Under the pieces are notes generated by a model, which worked only from the letters and a program-made list of their open reading frames with translations, had not been told where the DNA came from and made no database searches. Below are positions 34,987 to 45,767 of a DNA stretch of 64,000 bases, one piece after another (position 1 is the first letter of the stretch; every line of letters begins with the position of its first letter). The DNA comes from Syncephalis plumigaleata. Taxonomy: Eukaryota; Zoopagomycota; Zoopagomycetes; Zoopagales; Piptocephalidaceae. The translations under genes and the position numbers were made by a program. The stretch covers positions 310,001 through 374,000 of the forward strand of contig JAIXMF010000006.1 in the NCBI GenBank assembly GCA_025201365.1. The letters run 5' to 3'.

Positions 34987-37198
34987 CTATTCTTGCTTAT
35001 CATGAGATGCAACTACTCGATGGTTACGTGATGGATTTGTATTTGTATTTGTATTACTACTGCTGTTGTTACCACGTCTACCACCACGGAATGAACCACG
35101 CGAATGATGTTGATGTGGTTGATGATGATGACGATGATGATGATGAGGATGACCACGGAAACCACCTCGACCACGAGAAGTAACAGGACGAGTTACCGTA
35201 CGATCATTAGATTCATTATTAGTTACTGGTGCTGCTGGTGCTGGTGTTGTTGCTGTCGTAGATTCATTATCACGATTAGGTTGAGGTGTAGAACGAGTAT
35301 GATGATAATTACCACGTCCACCTCGACTACCTCTACTACCACGCATACCTCTACCACCTCGACTACTGCCACCACGACTACTACCACGTCTCGGTGTTGC
35401 ATTTCCTTTATTTGTTGATGTACGAGGATGACGAATATCTCGTTTTTTAGGTAAAGTATCAATGGAGGAATCTAATGATGTCGATGTTGTAGTTAATGGA
35501 TCGACATTCAATTGATTCTGATGATTGTTAGATGTGATAGACATTGATGAATCTACTGCTTGTTGAGTATCATCCAATGCATTAACTGCTACTTCTTGAC
35601 TAGGTTCATTCATATCAATAGTATCAGGCTCAACATCTAATTAGACATACAGTACACATATATTAGTCATATAGTTATATACTATTAATGTATTATTACT
35701 ACTACAATTACCAAATATCTCAGAAGTATGAATAAAGCAGAATCCACCAGGTGGATTACTTTCTGATGTGGTACTATAATGATCATTGTTATTAGTATTA
35801 ATATGTTCATTACATGTTATAATACAATTCATTACCTTCATTAATGTTGTCATTATCTTCAATGTCCATTGTATCTTGTAATGTAGTATCAATATTAAGA
35901 TGATGATTTGACTCGATAGTAGTATCTACTACTTCATGTCTAGTAATACCATTCTCTTGTTGTTCAATAGGTGCATCAACAATAGGTTGTAATCCTTGAT
36001 CTATAACTGATTGAACTTGAGCAACTAATAACAGCAATAATAGTAGATATTGTTAATTCATAATAGTCATACTAATAGTTGTAGTAGTACACTCACAAGT
36101 GATATCATCAGTAAATGTCTCATCAGATGCATTGGCCAGTTGACGTACAATAGAACTCATCATAGATGATGCAGGTTTAGTATGTTGTACTGTATTGTTA
36201 ATATCCTCATTGTCTAGTGGTTTTGACATGGTAGCGAATAAATGTTTCTTGAATGCCTCTAGAATTGTTAGATCACGTTCATCTAATGCTAAGGTAATGA
36301 CGATGATGATGATGGTGATGACAATTGAGTTATTATGTAGAAATAGTTTACAATAGTTTCTATTGCTTTATCGCCTTGCATCTATTGAATATATATATAT
36401 ATATATCATAGTTAGTAGGTTCATTTCTAATCTAGTATATATCCATAGGATGAACTACTTACATTAGCATCATTCACCGCTGTATGTATCATTTTACGTG
36501 TCTCTTTCTCCTGTTCCTGTTTTTTCTTCTTTTGACTATGTGTTTCCTACATTTATCTAGTATATTAGACAAACTAATAGGGAACTATTCTATCTCATAA
36601 GCATTACCTCTGCATCCACTGATAATAGTTGTTTATGCGTTTCCTCCAATTCACGAATTGCTCCTTCAATACCGGGTTTCTCTGCAATTGATTTCCGTTG
36701 ATCTTCATTCAAATATTGCGGTAACTCTTCCTCGCTATACTGCGCCACAATATCTTCATACTTTTCGATACGTGTCTATTATGAGACTATATTAGTAATT
36801 GCTTATATTTCGAATAAAATGACTACTCTACGTGTTTTTTACTAGTAGTAGTAGTAGTACTGAATAACTCACCAGTCTCTTTTTCAAAGTACGTAGACGT
36901 TTGTAAATCACATCAACGTAGGGATTAGCCACTCGATCAGCTGCTATAACAGCGGTTGACGTGGCATTACCACTCTTGACTGACGTTGTATCCAGTGAAC
37001 CCGTTGAGTTGGACGTGGCTTGTTTCGCAGTTGCCGACTTGTTACTCTTGGTTTTACCAATGAATTCCAAAGCAGATGTAAAATCACTAATACCACGACT
37101 TTTTGGACGTATACTGTTGCCGTTGTTGTTGCTGTTAGTAGTAGTGGTAGTGGTAGTGTCCACCTCAACCTGCTTGGTGTATCACTCATGGTTACCAT
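34987..37198 (-). CDS. Caprin-like RGG-box RNA-binding protein
   Basis: First ATG 37198 (MVTMSDTP; MSDTP begins at 37189). A Thr/Asn-rich stretch leads to ISDFTSALEFIGKTKSNKSA and then VANPYVDVIYKRLRTLKKRL. The next exon reads TRIEKYEDIVAQYSEEELPQ, YLNEDQRKSIAEKPGIEGAI and RELEETHKQLLSVDAE, then QKKKKQEQEKETRKMIHTA and ERDLTILEAFKKHLFATMS. This helical region resembles the homology region 1 of caprins in order of motifs (coiled coil, LNxDQ, basic KK...RR helix). The C-terminus (35000-35400) is a classic RGG domain: RRGSSRGGSSRGGRGMRGSR, a His run and SRGSFRGGRRG. Caprins act in mRNP granules and translation control. Family assignment is tentative; RNA binding via RGG is likely. One base seems lost near 37178. 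Introns are short; the gene is convergent with the debranching enzyme. Confidence 0.65.
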
Positions 37199-37515
37199 CA
37201 GGAAAGAGAGAGAAGAAAGAAGAAGAAATAAGTAACAAATGTAGACTACAGCAACAGTAAGCGCGTAGTTATAAATAGAGAAATGACCAAGGATAAGAAA
37301 GAGAGAAAGAGATAAGTAAAGTTATGTCAGAAAAACAAAGCAAGAGTATAAGAAAATAATCGCGATATGCATATATGTGTGTATACGTGTGTGGTTGTTC
37401 CATTCACAATCATCATCGTCATCACCATTATCATTATCAGTGTCATCATCATTGTATTACCAATTTGAACAGGTTTTCACTTGCTATTACTTAATCATAC
37501 GTGCGATATTGTCAT
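37199..37515. other. Spacer between two minus-strand genes
   Basis: AG-rich sequence (37201-37330) on the plus strand, i.e. a pyrimidine-rich leader for the caprin-like gene, then TCA repeats near 37405-37455. No gene. Confidence 0.4.
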
Positions 37516-39943
37516 TTATTCAGTTGATTCATCAATGCCATAGGCTTCATTAATATCTGAAAATGATTGTAACATCTCGCTATAATCATCTCGATCGATG
37601 CCATAAGCAATTGCCGCTGAACGTGTATCAAATGTCTTGAGTTGCACTTCATTACTACGTATTAGATCCGATACTCTATTGCTAGTATGTAGACGTGCTA
37701 CTATTGCATCTTGTCTTGATCCATGTGCTACAAAGAAATAACAACACATAGTAACATTGATATATGATTCTTACATTGATTATTGACGAGATATACTTAC
37801 TAAATCTATATATAATTAGTTAGTGTTCGTGTTACAATGATTATGTATTGTTAAAGGAAAGAGCGGTCAGTTACTTACTGGTGTCGTTTAATGCTATTAG
37901 GGAATGTAGGCGGGAATGAATATAATCGATCGAGACACGTCAAATCTACACGAGTAGTTTGGGAAGCGAGTATCATTTGATACTTGATCGCTTCCATTAG
38001 TTGATTCATGTCACTTGGATGACTCCTAATAGATAGTATTGCTATGTGTTAGACTATGTATTCAATCCAATTGGATATATGTTACTTTTCATCCAGTGTT
38101 ATTGATAAACTATTTGAAGGTCCACAATGGAAGACTGCCGATTGTGCTTGTGTTGTAATAGATGTCTATAATAATTTGCATTAGAACAAGCTAGACAATA
38201 TGTATAATAAGGGATTGACATCTAGTTACCTTGCTTCTTTGTGAGATCAATGGTATAAATGATTCATTTCGTGTAATGATATCAGAGACAGATTGCCAAC
38301 ATTCTGGTGCAGGTGATTTAAGGAATGGGAATGCCAGCTCTAACGTGGAAATATTACTATGCTCTCGTTGATTGAGTAAACTAGTGACATGGCTCATGGT
38401 CGATGCATCCCGTTTCAATCTGTAAATAGATGGTAAGCATTGTATTATTATACAAATAGATTAATAGCTCTGTATTCACTTATTACCTATATTTCGTTGA
38501 TACCATATCGATACCTGCAGCGATTAGACCGGAAGATGCGTATGGTGTTGTCTATATGTAATCATTCATGTAATGAATTAGTAACAATAAGTAGGATGTT
38601 GCTATACTAGTTACCGCTGCATTGAGATAATCGGGTAGGTATTGATGATGCGGATACTCTACAGGCACGTAGGTTGTCGCTAGATCTGCCAATGATATAG
38701 TGGAGAATCCCGTGTTGACAATACGACGACGTATCTATGAGTAATGATTAGTTAGTTAGATACTTTATTAATTGGCAAAATACAGCATTCTAATCAGTGT
38801 ACCATTGTTGGATTCTGTTCATTTGCCATTCCTTCTGATACACCAAATATTAGCATATCAGATTTACCGTATTCATCTCTCAACTCGGATAGTAACTGTG
38901 TCGTATATCCACCATAACCATTGGTTATATCTGATAGTATTTGGAATCCCTGTATATAAATGTACACATAAATATATAATATAGCATGTCATTCGATTAA
39001 TATTCCATCATCATCATCATTTTCATCATCAACGATGAATGAACAAGCATTTGCTCATTACAATTCAATACTAATTTACCTGTAAATAATCGCATGCCTC
39101 AGCAAACCAACGCAGTTCCTCATCTAAAAGCGAATGAACCGCTCCTGTCTGCTGCCATACATCCGATCCTTGTTGATACCAATCAAGTTTTGTATCCTTT
39201 GGTAGAATACCGGAACCGAGTGTTTTTGGATGCAAGTATAGACGAAGATAATCCGGCCAACTACGAACTGTTTCATCAAAGTTATATCGATGTGCCACTG
39301 AACCATTAGGCTATTTGTAGAGTTGATCATTTGTTAGCATGTATCATGTATACATGTCTATATAGATAGCATTCGAGTATACTTACTTCAGGAATGACCG
39401 TATCTGCATTTAAATCTTGTATATAATTATGTTGTGAACATGATGGTTGACGTATCCTATTTACCTGACCCGACCTATTATATTCATTTTAGTAATGCAT
39501 AATAGATAGATAGATAGATAGATAACTATTGCATTTACCAAGCTGGTGTCGCTTCTTGTACTTGCTCCTCTAAACCGAGTAATGCATTGGCCGATAAATA
39601 GCCCAAATGGTCTATTGTATTGGTATTCGTTAATAAGGGAAGAACAGCTTGTCGACTACGCATTAGGCACCTTTAGTGTCGACTACCACGAGTCTAGGCG
39701 TGAATGTCGTCTCTCCCTTGATGCGAAGAAGTGTTATTTATTTGTTTATCGCTACTAGCTGTTAAGTGATAGCGTGATAATTACCTGGAGTGTCTCACCC
39801 GTTTGAAATAGAACATTATGGTCGACACTATCGTTTGTCGTGTCCGTACTCGAGATATCCTGCGCATTCCAAAAGTGTGCACCTACAAAGTTGGCATAAG
39901 CACCCACTTGAAGGGTCAGTATTTCACGGGTATTTTGCGACAT
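37516..39943 (-). CDS. DML1: Misato/DML1-family tubulin-like protein
   Basis: ATG 39943 opens MSQNTREILTLQVGAYANF, then VGAHFWNAQD, the diagnostic Misato segment (LTLQxGxYxNFVGxHxWNxQD). Further exons read GETTFTPRLVVVDTKGA, LMRSRQAVLPLL, PNGSVAHRYNFDETVRSWPD, YLRLYLHPKTLG, DVWQQTGAVHSLLDEELRWF, AEACDYLQ, GFQILSDITNGYGGYTTQLL and SELRDEYGKSDMLIFGVS, covering the Misato II and tubulin-3 type domains. The C-terminal end is FSDINEAYGIDESTE. Yeast Dml1 and animal Misato act in mitochondrial inheritance and morphology. One base appears lost near 39662 (GCC-TAA read as GCC-CTA). At least eight short introns. The start faces MOZART1 with only 138 bp between. Confidence 0.9.
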
Positions 39944-40081
39944 AATAAAGAAAAAATAACAGAATGGAAAAGAGAGAGAGAAGGAAATGAACACAAGCTT
40001 GTTCTATTTGTTGTTATCGTTTACATTTTTCAAATCCTTAATTTGACACTTTAACTTGATTGATTCCACTTTTCTTTTGCA
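39944..40081. promoter_or_regulatory. Bidirectional promoter between DML1 and MOZART1
   Basis: 138 bp separate the two divergent start codons. The interval has a GA-rich patch (39967-39990) and T-rich sequence but no clear TATA. Both genes encode tubulin-related functions. Confidence 0.5.
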
Positions 40082-40432
40082 ATGACTGCACGCGAAGAGA
40101 AAGCTGACGAAGCGAGAGAGGTGTTGCGTGGTGAGTGGTTTCCAGGATGGAATAAGCAATACTAACTAGATTGACGTGTATAGTATTGCATGAGATATCT
40201 ACATTGTTAAACACCGGGTTAGATCGAGACAGCTAGGTTTATGCGTCAAGATGTGCGAGCGTGGTGTGAATCCTGAAGCATTAGCAGCGGTAATTAAGGA
40301 ATTACGTCGTGAAGCAGCAGCTATACGAGTAGTCACTGTTATCGTTATTATTACATGCAATAACCATTCATTTGATCGTATTCTTTTACTATTTAGACGA
40401 ATGATACCGCTGCACAACATGGTAGATCGTAG
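40082..40432 (+). CDS. MZT1: MOZART1, gamma-tubulin complex subunit
   Basis: Three exons (40082-40130, 40184-40328, 40397-40432) total 230 nt; adding one missing base near 40243 gives 76 residues, close to the usual ~70-82. The sequence reads MTAREEKADEAREVL, VLHEISTLLNTGLDRDS, then LGLCVKMCERGVNPEALAAV and IKELRREAAAIR before TNDTAAQHGRS. The LLNTGLD and CxxGVNPEALAxVIKELR blocks are diagnostic of MOZART1. The AGCTAG context at the break creates an in-frame TAG; the conserved protein resumes immediately in the -1 frame. MOZART1 binds GCP subunits and activates microtubule nucleation at spindle poles. Confidence 0.93.
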
Positions 40433-40663
40433 TCTACGTATTCGATAGACACACAGGATACAAGTGCGAATACTTAGTGTATATTAATAAAGTGGCACAT
40501 TTATACTATTGTTATTGTACATCAGTGTTTATATTAACACTAATAAAAACGCCAGAAAACGCGATTATATTTTATAAGTGTTTTTTTCCTACTGATCTTG
40601 TTCACCGTGTCATTCCACTCCTTGATTGTTTCTTTTTGGTGCTAGTCTACTCTCCTTACCAAT

Positions 40664-41348
40664 ATGACACACGATAACAACGGTAAGTATACTGGAACTA
40701 CACCTGGTAGTTGCTTATGAACAACCGGTGCTCACTGATGATGTGGTATGAATTTAGATGACAATGAGCAGTTGAACTACAATGGCTACGTGCGTAAAGT
40801 CACTACAGCCGAGCAGCAGAGAAAGTTGGATATTGAAAAGTATCAAACAAGCATTAAATACTCGGATAGATATTATGGTAGGCTATGTCAGTATACGCTG
40901 TAGATGTTGTCACTAATAGATATACTGGCTCATATAGATGACGAGTTTGAGTATCGGCAAGTATATCGCGTTTATAATAATCGTGAATTAATTATTCATG
41001 ATTCATAGCTGATAGTTTCGTCTTACTAACCAGCTTGTATACATTCTACATGAATAATAATAATAATTAGACATGTAGCACTTCCTAAGGCGTTGGTTAA
41101 ATATCTACCGAATCCACTTCGACTATTGACCGAAGAAGAATGGCGTGATTTAGGTGTTCAACAATCGCCTGGTTGGTATCATTTTATGGTTCATGGTAAG
41201 AAGAATACTCGTATTAGCGGATAGATAGATGGATAGAGTACTAATACTAATGCTATTATATATAGGACCAGAACCACATATTCTACTGTTTAAACGGGAG
41301 AAAGACTATCAAATCAAGTATCCAAATGGTCATCCTACCATTTATTAA
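40664..41348 (+). CDS. CKS1: Cyclin-dependent kinase regulatory subunit Cks1/Suc1
   Basis: ATG 40664 with a short first exon (MTHDNN), then [27 protein letters not shown] and IKYSDRYY; the next exon gives DDEFEYRQ, and the last [52 protein letters not shown] and [10 protein letters not shown] before TAA at 41346-41348. YSDxYYDDxFEYRHVxLPK and [10 protein letters not shown] are the Cks signatures, including the phosphate-binding residues and the HxPEPH hinge. Cks1 docks phosphorylated substrates on Cdk1. The junction around 40960-41071 (CAA then ACATGTA) does not keep frame exactly, so one base may be wrong there. Confidence 0.95.
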
Positions 41349-41771
41349 ACATACGAATAATTGAAGAGGAATGCGTCTCATATAGTACAGACCCTTTACC
41401 ATTTTTGCATACTTGTCTTTCTATCTTGTGCGAATCAAATCTACGAATGTCATTATTGTTGTCATTAGTTTAGGTAGACTGACTGGAAGTGTGGCATATC
41501 ATGGGTTGTTGAAATCAATAAAAAGTAAAAATTGGCATCTAACAATGAGACCTTTTCTTCTGAAATACGAGAGCAAACACTACTATTACTACTACTACTA
41601 CTACTATTGTCATATTCTCTATATTTTATTAGTGTATTATGGACAGGTCGTCTACGCGTTCATTACCAATGAATGACACGTCTATTGGCTGTCAACGAGA
41701 TACACGTTGTCAACTAACCAAGTAGCAAGTAAAGTAAAGGTCAGAACCCGCAACCACCTTGTAATTACACC
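41349..41771. other. Spacer between Cks1 and the SAAL1-like gene
   Basis: Includes a (TAC)n run near 41582-41607. Nothing else recognised, apart from the possible missing first exon of the downstream gene. Confidence 0.4.
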
Positions 41772-42863
41772 TTGTCAGAGCAAACAGCCATTATTACGGG
41801 CGAGTCTCTAATACAAGCATTGAGAGTGGCTATTGATAATGAGACAGATGCATCAGCACCTACTAGTAGTAATGATAGTGATGATACTATTCTTGAACAA
41901 CGACTAGCATCTATCTGGGATGCCGCCAGTCTTGAATCGTACGCCTACGAGTTTATCGATGCAGACGTACATCACATGCTACTCGATATTATAACACCGC
42001 AAAACACACGTAACACTAATGACGAAGACAATGGAAGTAAAGAGGATAGCGCTGAGGCGAGCACGTCAAACGACCAAACATCGTCTGATCTTCAATTCCA
42101 ATATAGATCACGTACCGTTGAACTTGCTTTAGGTGCTCTAGCTAATCTGCCAGTTGGTCAGGTCCAGCTTGTTTGCTAATAGCAAATCTGCATGTTTGCA
42201 CAATTAGTACGCAAATACTAGCGCAAAGTCAGATGCATCCATATTGACTGAGGCATGTCGGTAAGCCAATGACATGGTGACGAGACGGCTTTTTGATAAG
42301 TGGTATCTAATACACGGTTACAATTACTAATACAACTATGATACAAGACTATTGAGTGGACTATTATCGCAACTGTTATCGAGTAGTCACCAGGAGGAGG
42401 AGGAGGAGCAGAGGAGCAATCCGACATTCCATTGCTGATGACAAGCAACAACAGCGTCTGCATGAAAATAGCAATAGCTCATTGTTGAAGTTGTACCAGT
42501 TTGCCCTCTCTGGTTGGTCGATGGCCACTCGATTGGTGAATATGCTGCATTATACACAGCATATGCCATTACGTATTGCCGCCTTGGACACGTTACGTTG
42601 GTGCGTTCTAGTTGAACCGACATGGCCATCGATATTCCTTTGGATGATTTGGCTGACTGGTATGTCAGTTGGTTGCGTGATATGGATACCCACATGGATA
42701 TCACCAAGTAAGTAACTATTGACAATGACGAACACACTCATAGATGTATATATATATATATGATAAAGTTTATTATACTGAATGCTAACCGGTATAACCT
42801 GTGACTTGATTCAGACGATTAAAGCAACAAATGCAATATCTTGTTAATGCACTACCCGAATGA
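41772..42863 (+). CDS. SAAL1-like armadillo-repeat protein
   Basis: The open frame starts at a TTG (SEQTAIITGESLIQALRVAI), so the true start is unresolved: a lost base or a small upstream exon is likely. It reads RLASIWDAASLESYAYEFID, ADVHHMLLDIITPQ, and after an acidic Ser-rich insert SRTVELALGALANLPVG. Then, with frame changes, ANTSAKSDASILTEACR and, after an intron (about 42244-42343), LLSGLLSQLLSSSHQEEEEE. A further part gives LKLYQFALSGWSMATRLVNM, MPLRIAALDTLRWCVLVEP and IPLDDLADWYVSWLRDM. The last exon is KRLKQQMQYLVNALPE. Helical, armadillo-like, and similar in block order to SAAL1 (WDL..EFL.EF, then LGxLxN). Tentative; at least three one-base losses. Confidence 0.5.
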
Positions 42864-44312
42864 TCAATATAATCAAGTTAATAAAACTGAATATCATTCA
42901 TCTACCGCTCGTGCTTATAGCCAAGCCGTTACTCGCCGCATCATCACTTATTGTAATCTAATGCAGCGTTATTGTTCTGTTGTACAACACGCCATTGGTA
43001 TAGCTGTCATTGTAGCAATACGCATACACAACACACACAACACGCAGTATATGTTCCATGTCTGTCCTAAACACAGGATGAGGAAAAGTCCTGTATAGGC
43101 AAGAAAAACAAGGGTTACCTTTTTCTTATAACCGGTCGCCATTATCGATGGATGAATGCATAGGAATGAGTCATCATTAATGATTTAGTCAGGTGACTTT
43201 TTTACACCCTAGACTCACACACCCATCCATTCATTTACTCATTCACCCACATACTAACACCATCCACTGATGTATGTGTTATGGATTCACGACAGTCATA
43301 TTCGACACACACAGTATGAGCGAGCAATGAGTGTGGATGTGGATTAAAAAACGAACCCACTTCCCCTTTTCAAACTTCTCTCTTTTCCTTCTTTCTTACT
43401 TCATATTCTCTCACATATTTACCCAATGACTTGCCAACAGCCATCTTTGCCAAAACGTTTCTAAGCTTGCTTCCATTGTAGCTAGCCTTTCTCTGCTCTT
43501 TTGCTCTCTCACTCTCTCACTTACTCACTCTTACTCACTCTTACTCTTCAAACACAACTTTGAATTTACTGCTCCTATGAGCTTCTTCCATATCTGCTAA
43601 ACTCTTATTGAATGCACTTGTTGCGCAATGTCTAACTATACTCGTTACTTTACTACTTTCGTGGCTATCGAGGCTGCCACCACGCGTGCTTAAAATCCAA
43701 CTTCACCTCTGTGTGTATTCGTTTGTGCTCTTCCTTTATAAACATTCCTTTAAATTAACCAACCAACCGACCAATCCACTCACTTACTCGCTTACCTGAT
43801 TGCTTCGGCTATTCAAATCCCGTATACAAGAGAGTACTTGCTTGCCCGTCACTTTTACTCTGACCCTTGTTACGAACGACAAGTACTTGGCGTTGATAAT
43901 ACTACTGTGTGTACTATCGCATAAGTCAACGCTATACTATACTATACTGCATATCCGCTCACTCACTCGCTCCTTTCATTTTCCTCCTTCAAGTCTTTTA
44001 TTTTTCTTCTACTTTCTAGCACATAACACGCGCGCACCGGTGTGTGTTGGTTAAGCTCGTTGTTGGTAGTGGCCTCGAGAGTTATCGATTGTCCCCTTAT
44101 ATCTATCTTTTGACCGCTTTACTTCTTTGAGACTTGCTTCCACCTTTGTCGGCTGGAAACACCTTTTAACCGTACACGCACATTGCGTATTTCTGAATCT
44201 ATTCTATCTGTGCTGACTAGTAAGTTGGACGTTCTAGTATATTGCTACTTTTTCCATTCGAAAAACGAAGCTCTACTTGACACCTTCTTTACTATTCTTA
44301 CATTTATTTGAT

Positions 44313-44316
<4 letters not shown>

Positions 44317-44345
<29 letters not shown>
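44317..44345. repeat. (TC)n microsatellite
   Basis: About fourteen TC units in the pyrimidine-rich leader of the cyclin gene. Confidence 0.8.
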
Positions 44346-44347
<2 letters not shown>

Positions 44348-45033
44348 TTCTCTCTCGTTACTTGATTTCATCGATCAGTCGAGTAGTTCTACATCGTTAT
44401 CATCGTCATTATCGTTTTTATTATTCTATTTGAATTTTTCTTCGTGAACTCCATTCGCTATCAATTGTTGTCGTTCATTCGATCAACTTACTCTTACTCT
44501 TACTCTTCTCGCTGTTGTTATTGTGACCAGCGTTTCTGATTCTATTTTACTCCACTCTGTTTTATTCGTGATCAAGTAAGATATCGATTAATAGTAATAA
44601 TAGCATCAACCGCTATTACTATTTCTTTACATTTACTCGACACGACAGTATTGCTATCGTATCATTCTATTTGATTATTCCCTGGCGTATACACTTTCTA
44701 CGAAGATCGTGTATATCCGCTAAGTGATCTATTTTTATCTCTCGGATATCTACGGCTCAAACGAGGTAAGTAGTACTAATAGAATGGATGGGTGTACATG
44801 CATGTATATATGCATCTATGCATAGAGATATAGATCTATATTCCGAATGACAGGAAATAATACAAAGTGCCAATGGGGCACAATGGTTATTATTTTCACT
44901 GAGTCATCTTATGTATAATTATGTTTCATACACACATACTACATACATACATACATACATCACCATCACAATGATAATAATAATAATTATGACTATAATA
45001 ACGGGTTACTAAGCAATCTTCTTTTCTTTCTAG

Positions 45034-45089
45034 CATCTTCAAACTGTCTTCACCATTCTGATCTTTTAACTTTCCTCATTTCTATCAAG
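45034..45089 (+). other. Predicted 5' UTR exon of the cyclin gene
   Basis: Bounded by a polypyrimidine acceptor (CTTTCTTTCTAG ending 45033) and a strong donor (CAAG followed by GTGAGT at 45090). The upstream partner would be the donor GAG/GTAAGT at 44766 and the downstream one the acceptor at 45767, directly before the ATG. Confidence 0.4.
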
Positions 45090-45767
45090 GTGAGTGTTAT
45101 ATTGAATATAGGTTACAAAATACGTGTGTGAAAGAGAAGGGGGAAGAGAAGAGGAAAGAGAGATAGATAGATAGCTAGATAGACAAGCCGCAACTCTACC
45201 ATTCATCTGTTAAGTTATTCTAAGTTATTTATATATATATATATACGTATACACGTTCATTTCTATTTCTATATTCAAGGTGAGCAAAGAAAGATACATG
45301 AATGACGAGATCAGGTACAAACACATACAAACGAACGTACAATCAAGATGTAAATGATAATAATGGTAACATGGTAAATTGTAATTACAAACGAGATGAG
45401 TATCATAATGTGTAAGAATTAAAGCGACATCACGCTACAGAATAGATATTTTACTTAGAAATAGTTAAAGGAACAATCTATACCAGGTCATATATATATA
45501 TATAAAAGCATACGATATACTCGCTTCGATCACTTTATATGGCGACAGTAACAACAACCAGTAATAATAGTGAGAACATACATACAGATAGATTGATAGT
45601 AGTAATACACATGTACACATATATGATTGTCATTATCATTACAAGTCGGCGGCTATATCTATCTACCTATCTACCTAGCTAGCTCTCTTTACAACTCAAC
45701 TCTTGGATTGGATTGACAATATCGTAAATGCACCATACTTATTATGAACTATTATTGTTATTATTAG

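Larger units (their letters stand above)
42864..45767 (+). other. Long leader/promoter region of the cyclin gene
   Basis: About 2.9 kb without a coding gene. From about 43200 it is strongly pyrimidine-rich on the plus strand, with (TC)n at 44317-44345. Several GTAAGT/GTGAGT sites preceded by AAG or GAG (44766, 45090, 45281) and the TTATTATTAG acceptor immediately before the cyclin ATG suggest a multi-exon 5' UTR. Small open frames here show no domain. Confidence 0.5.
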
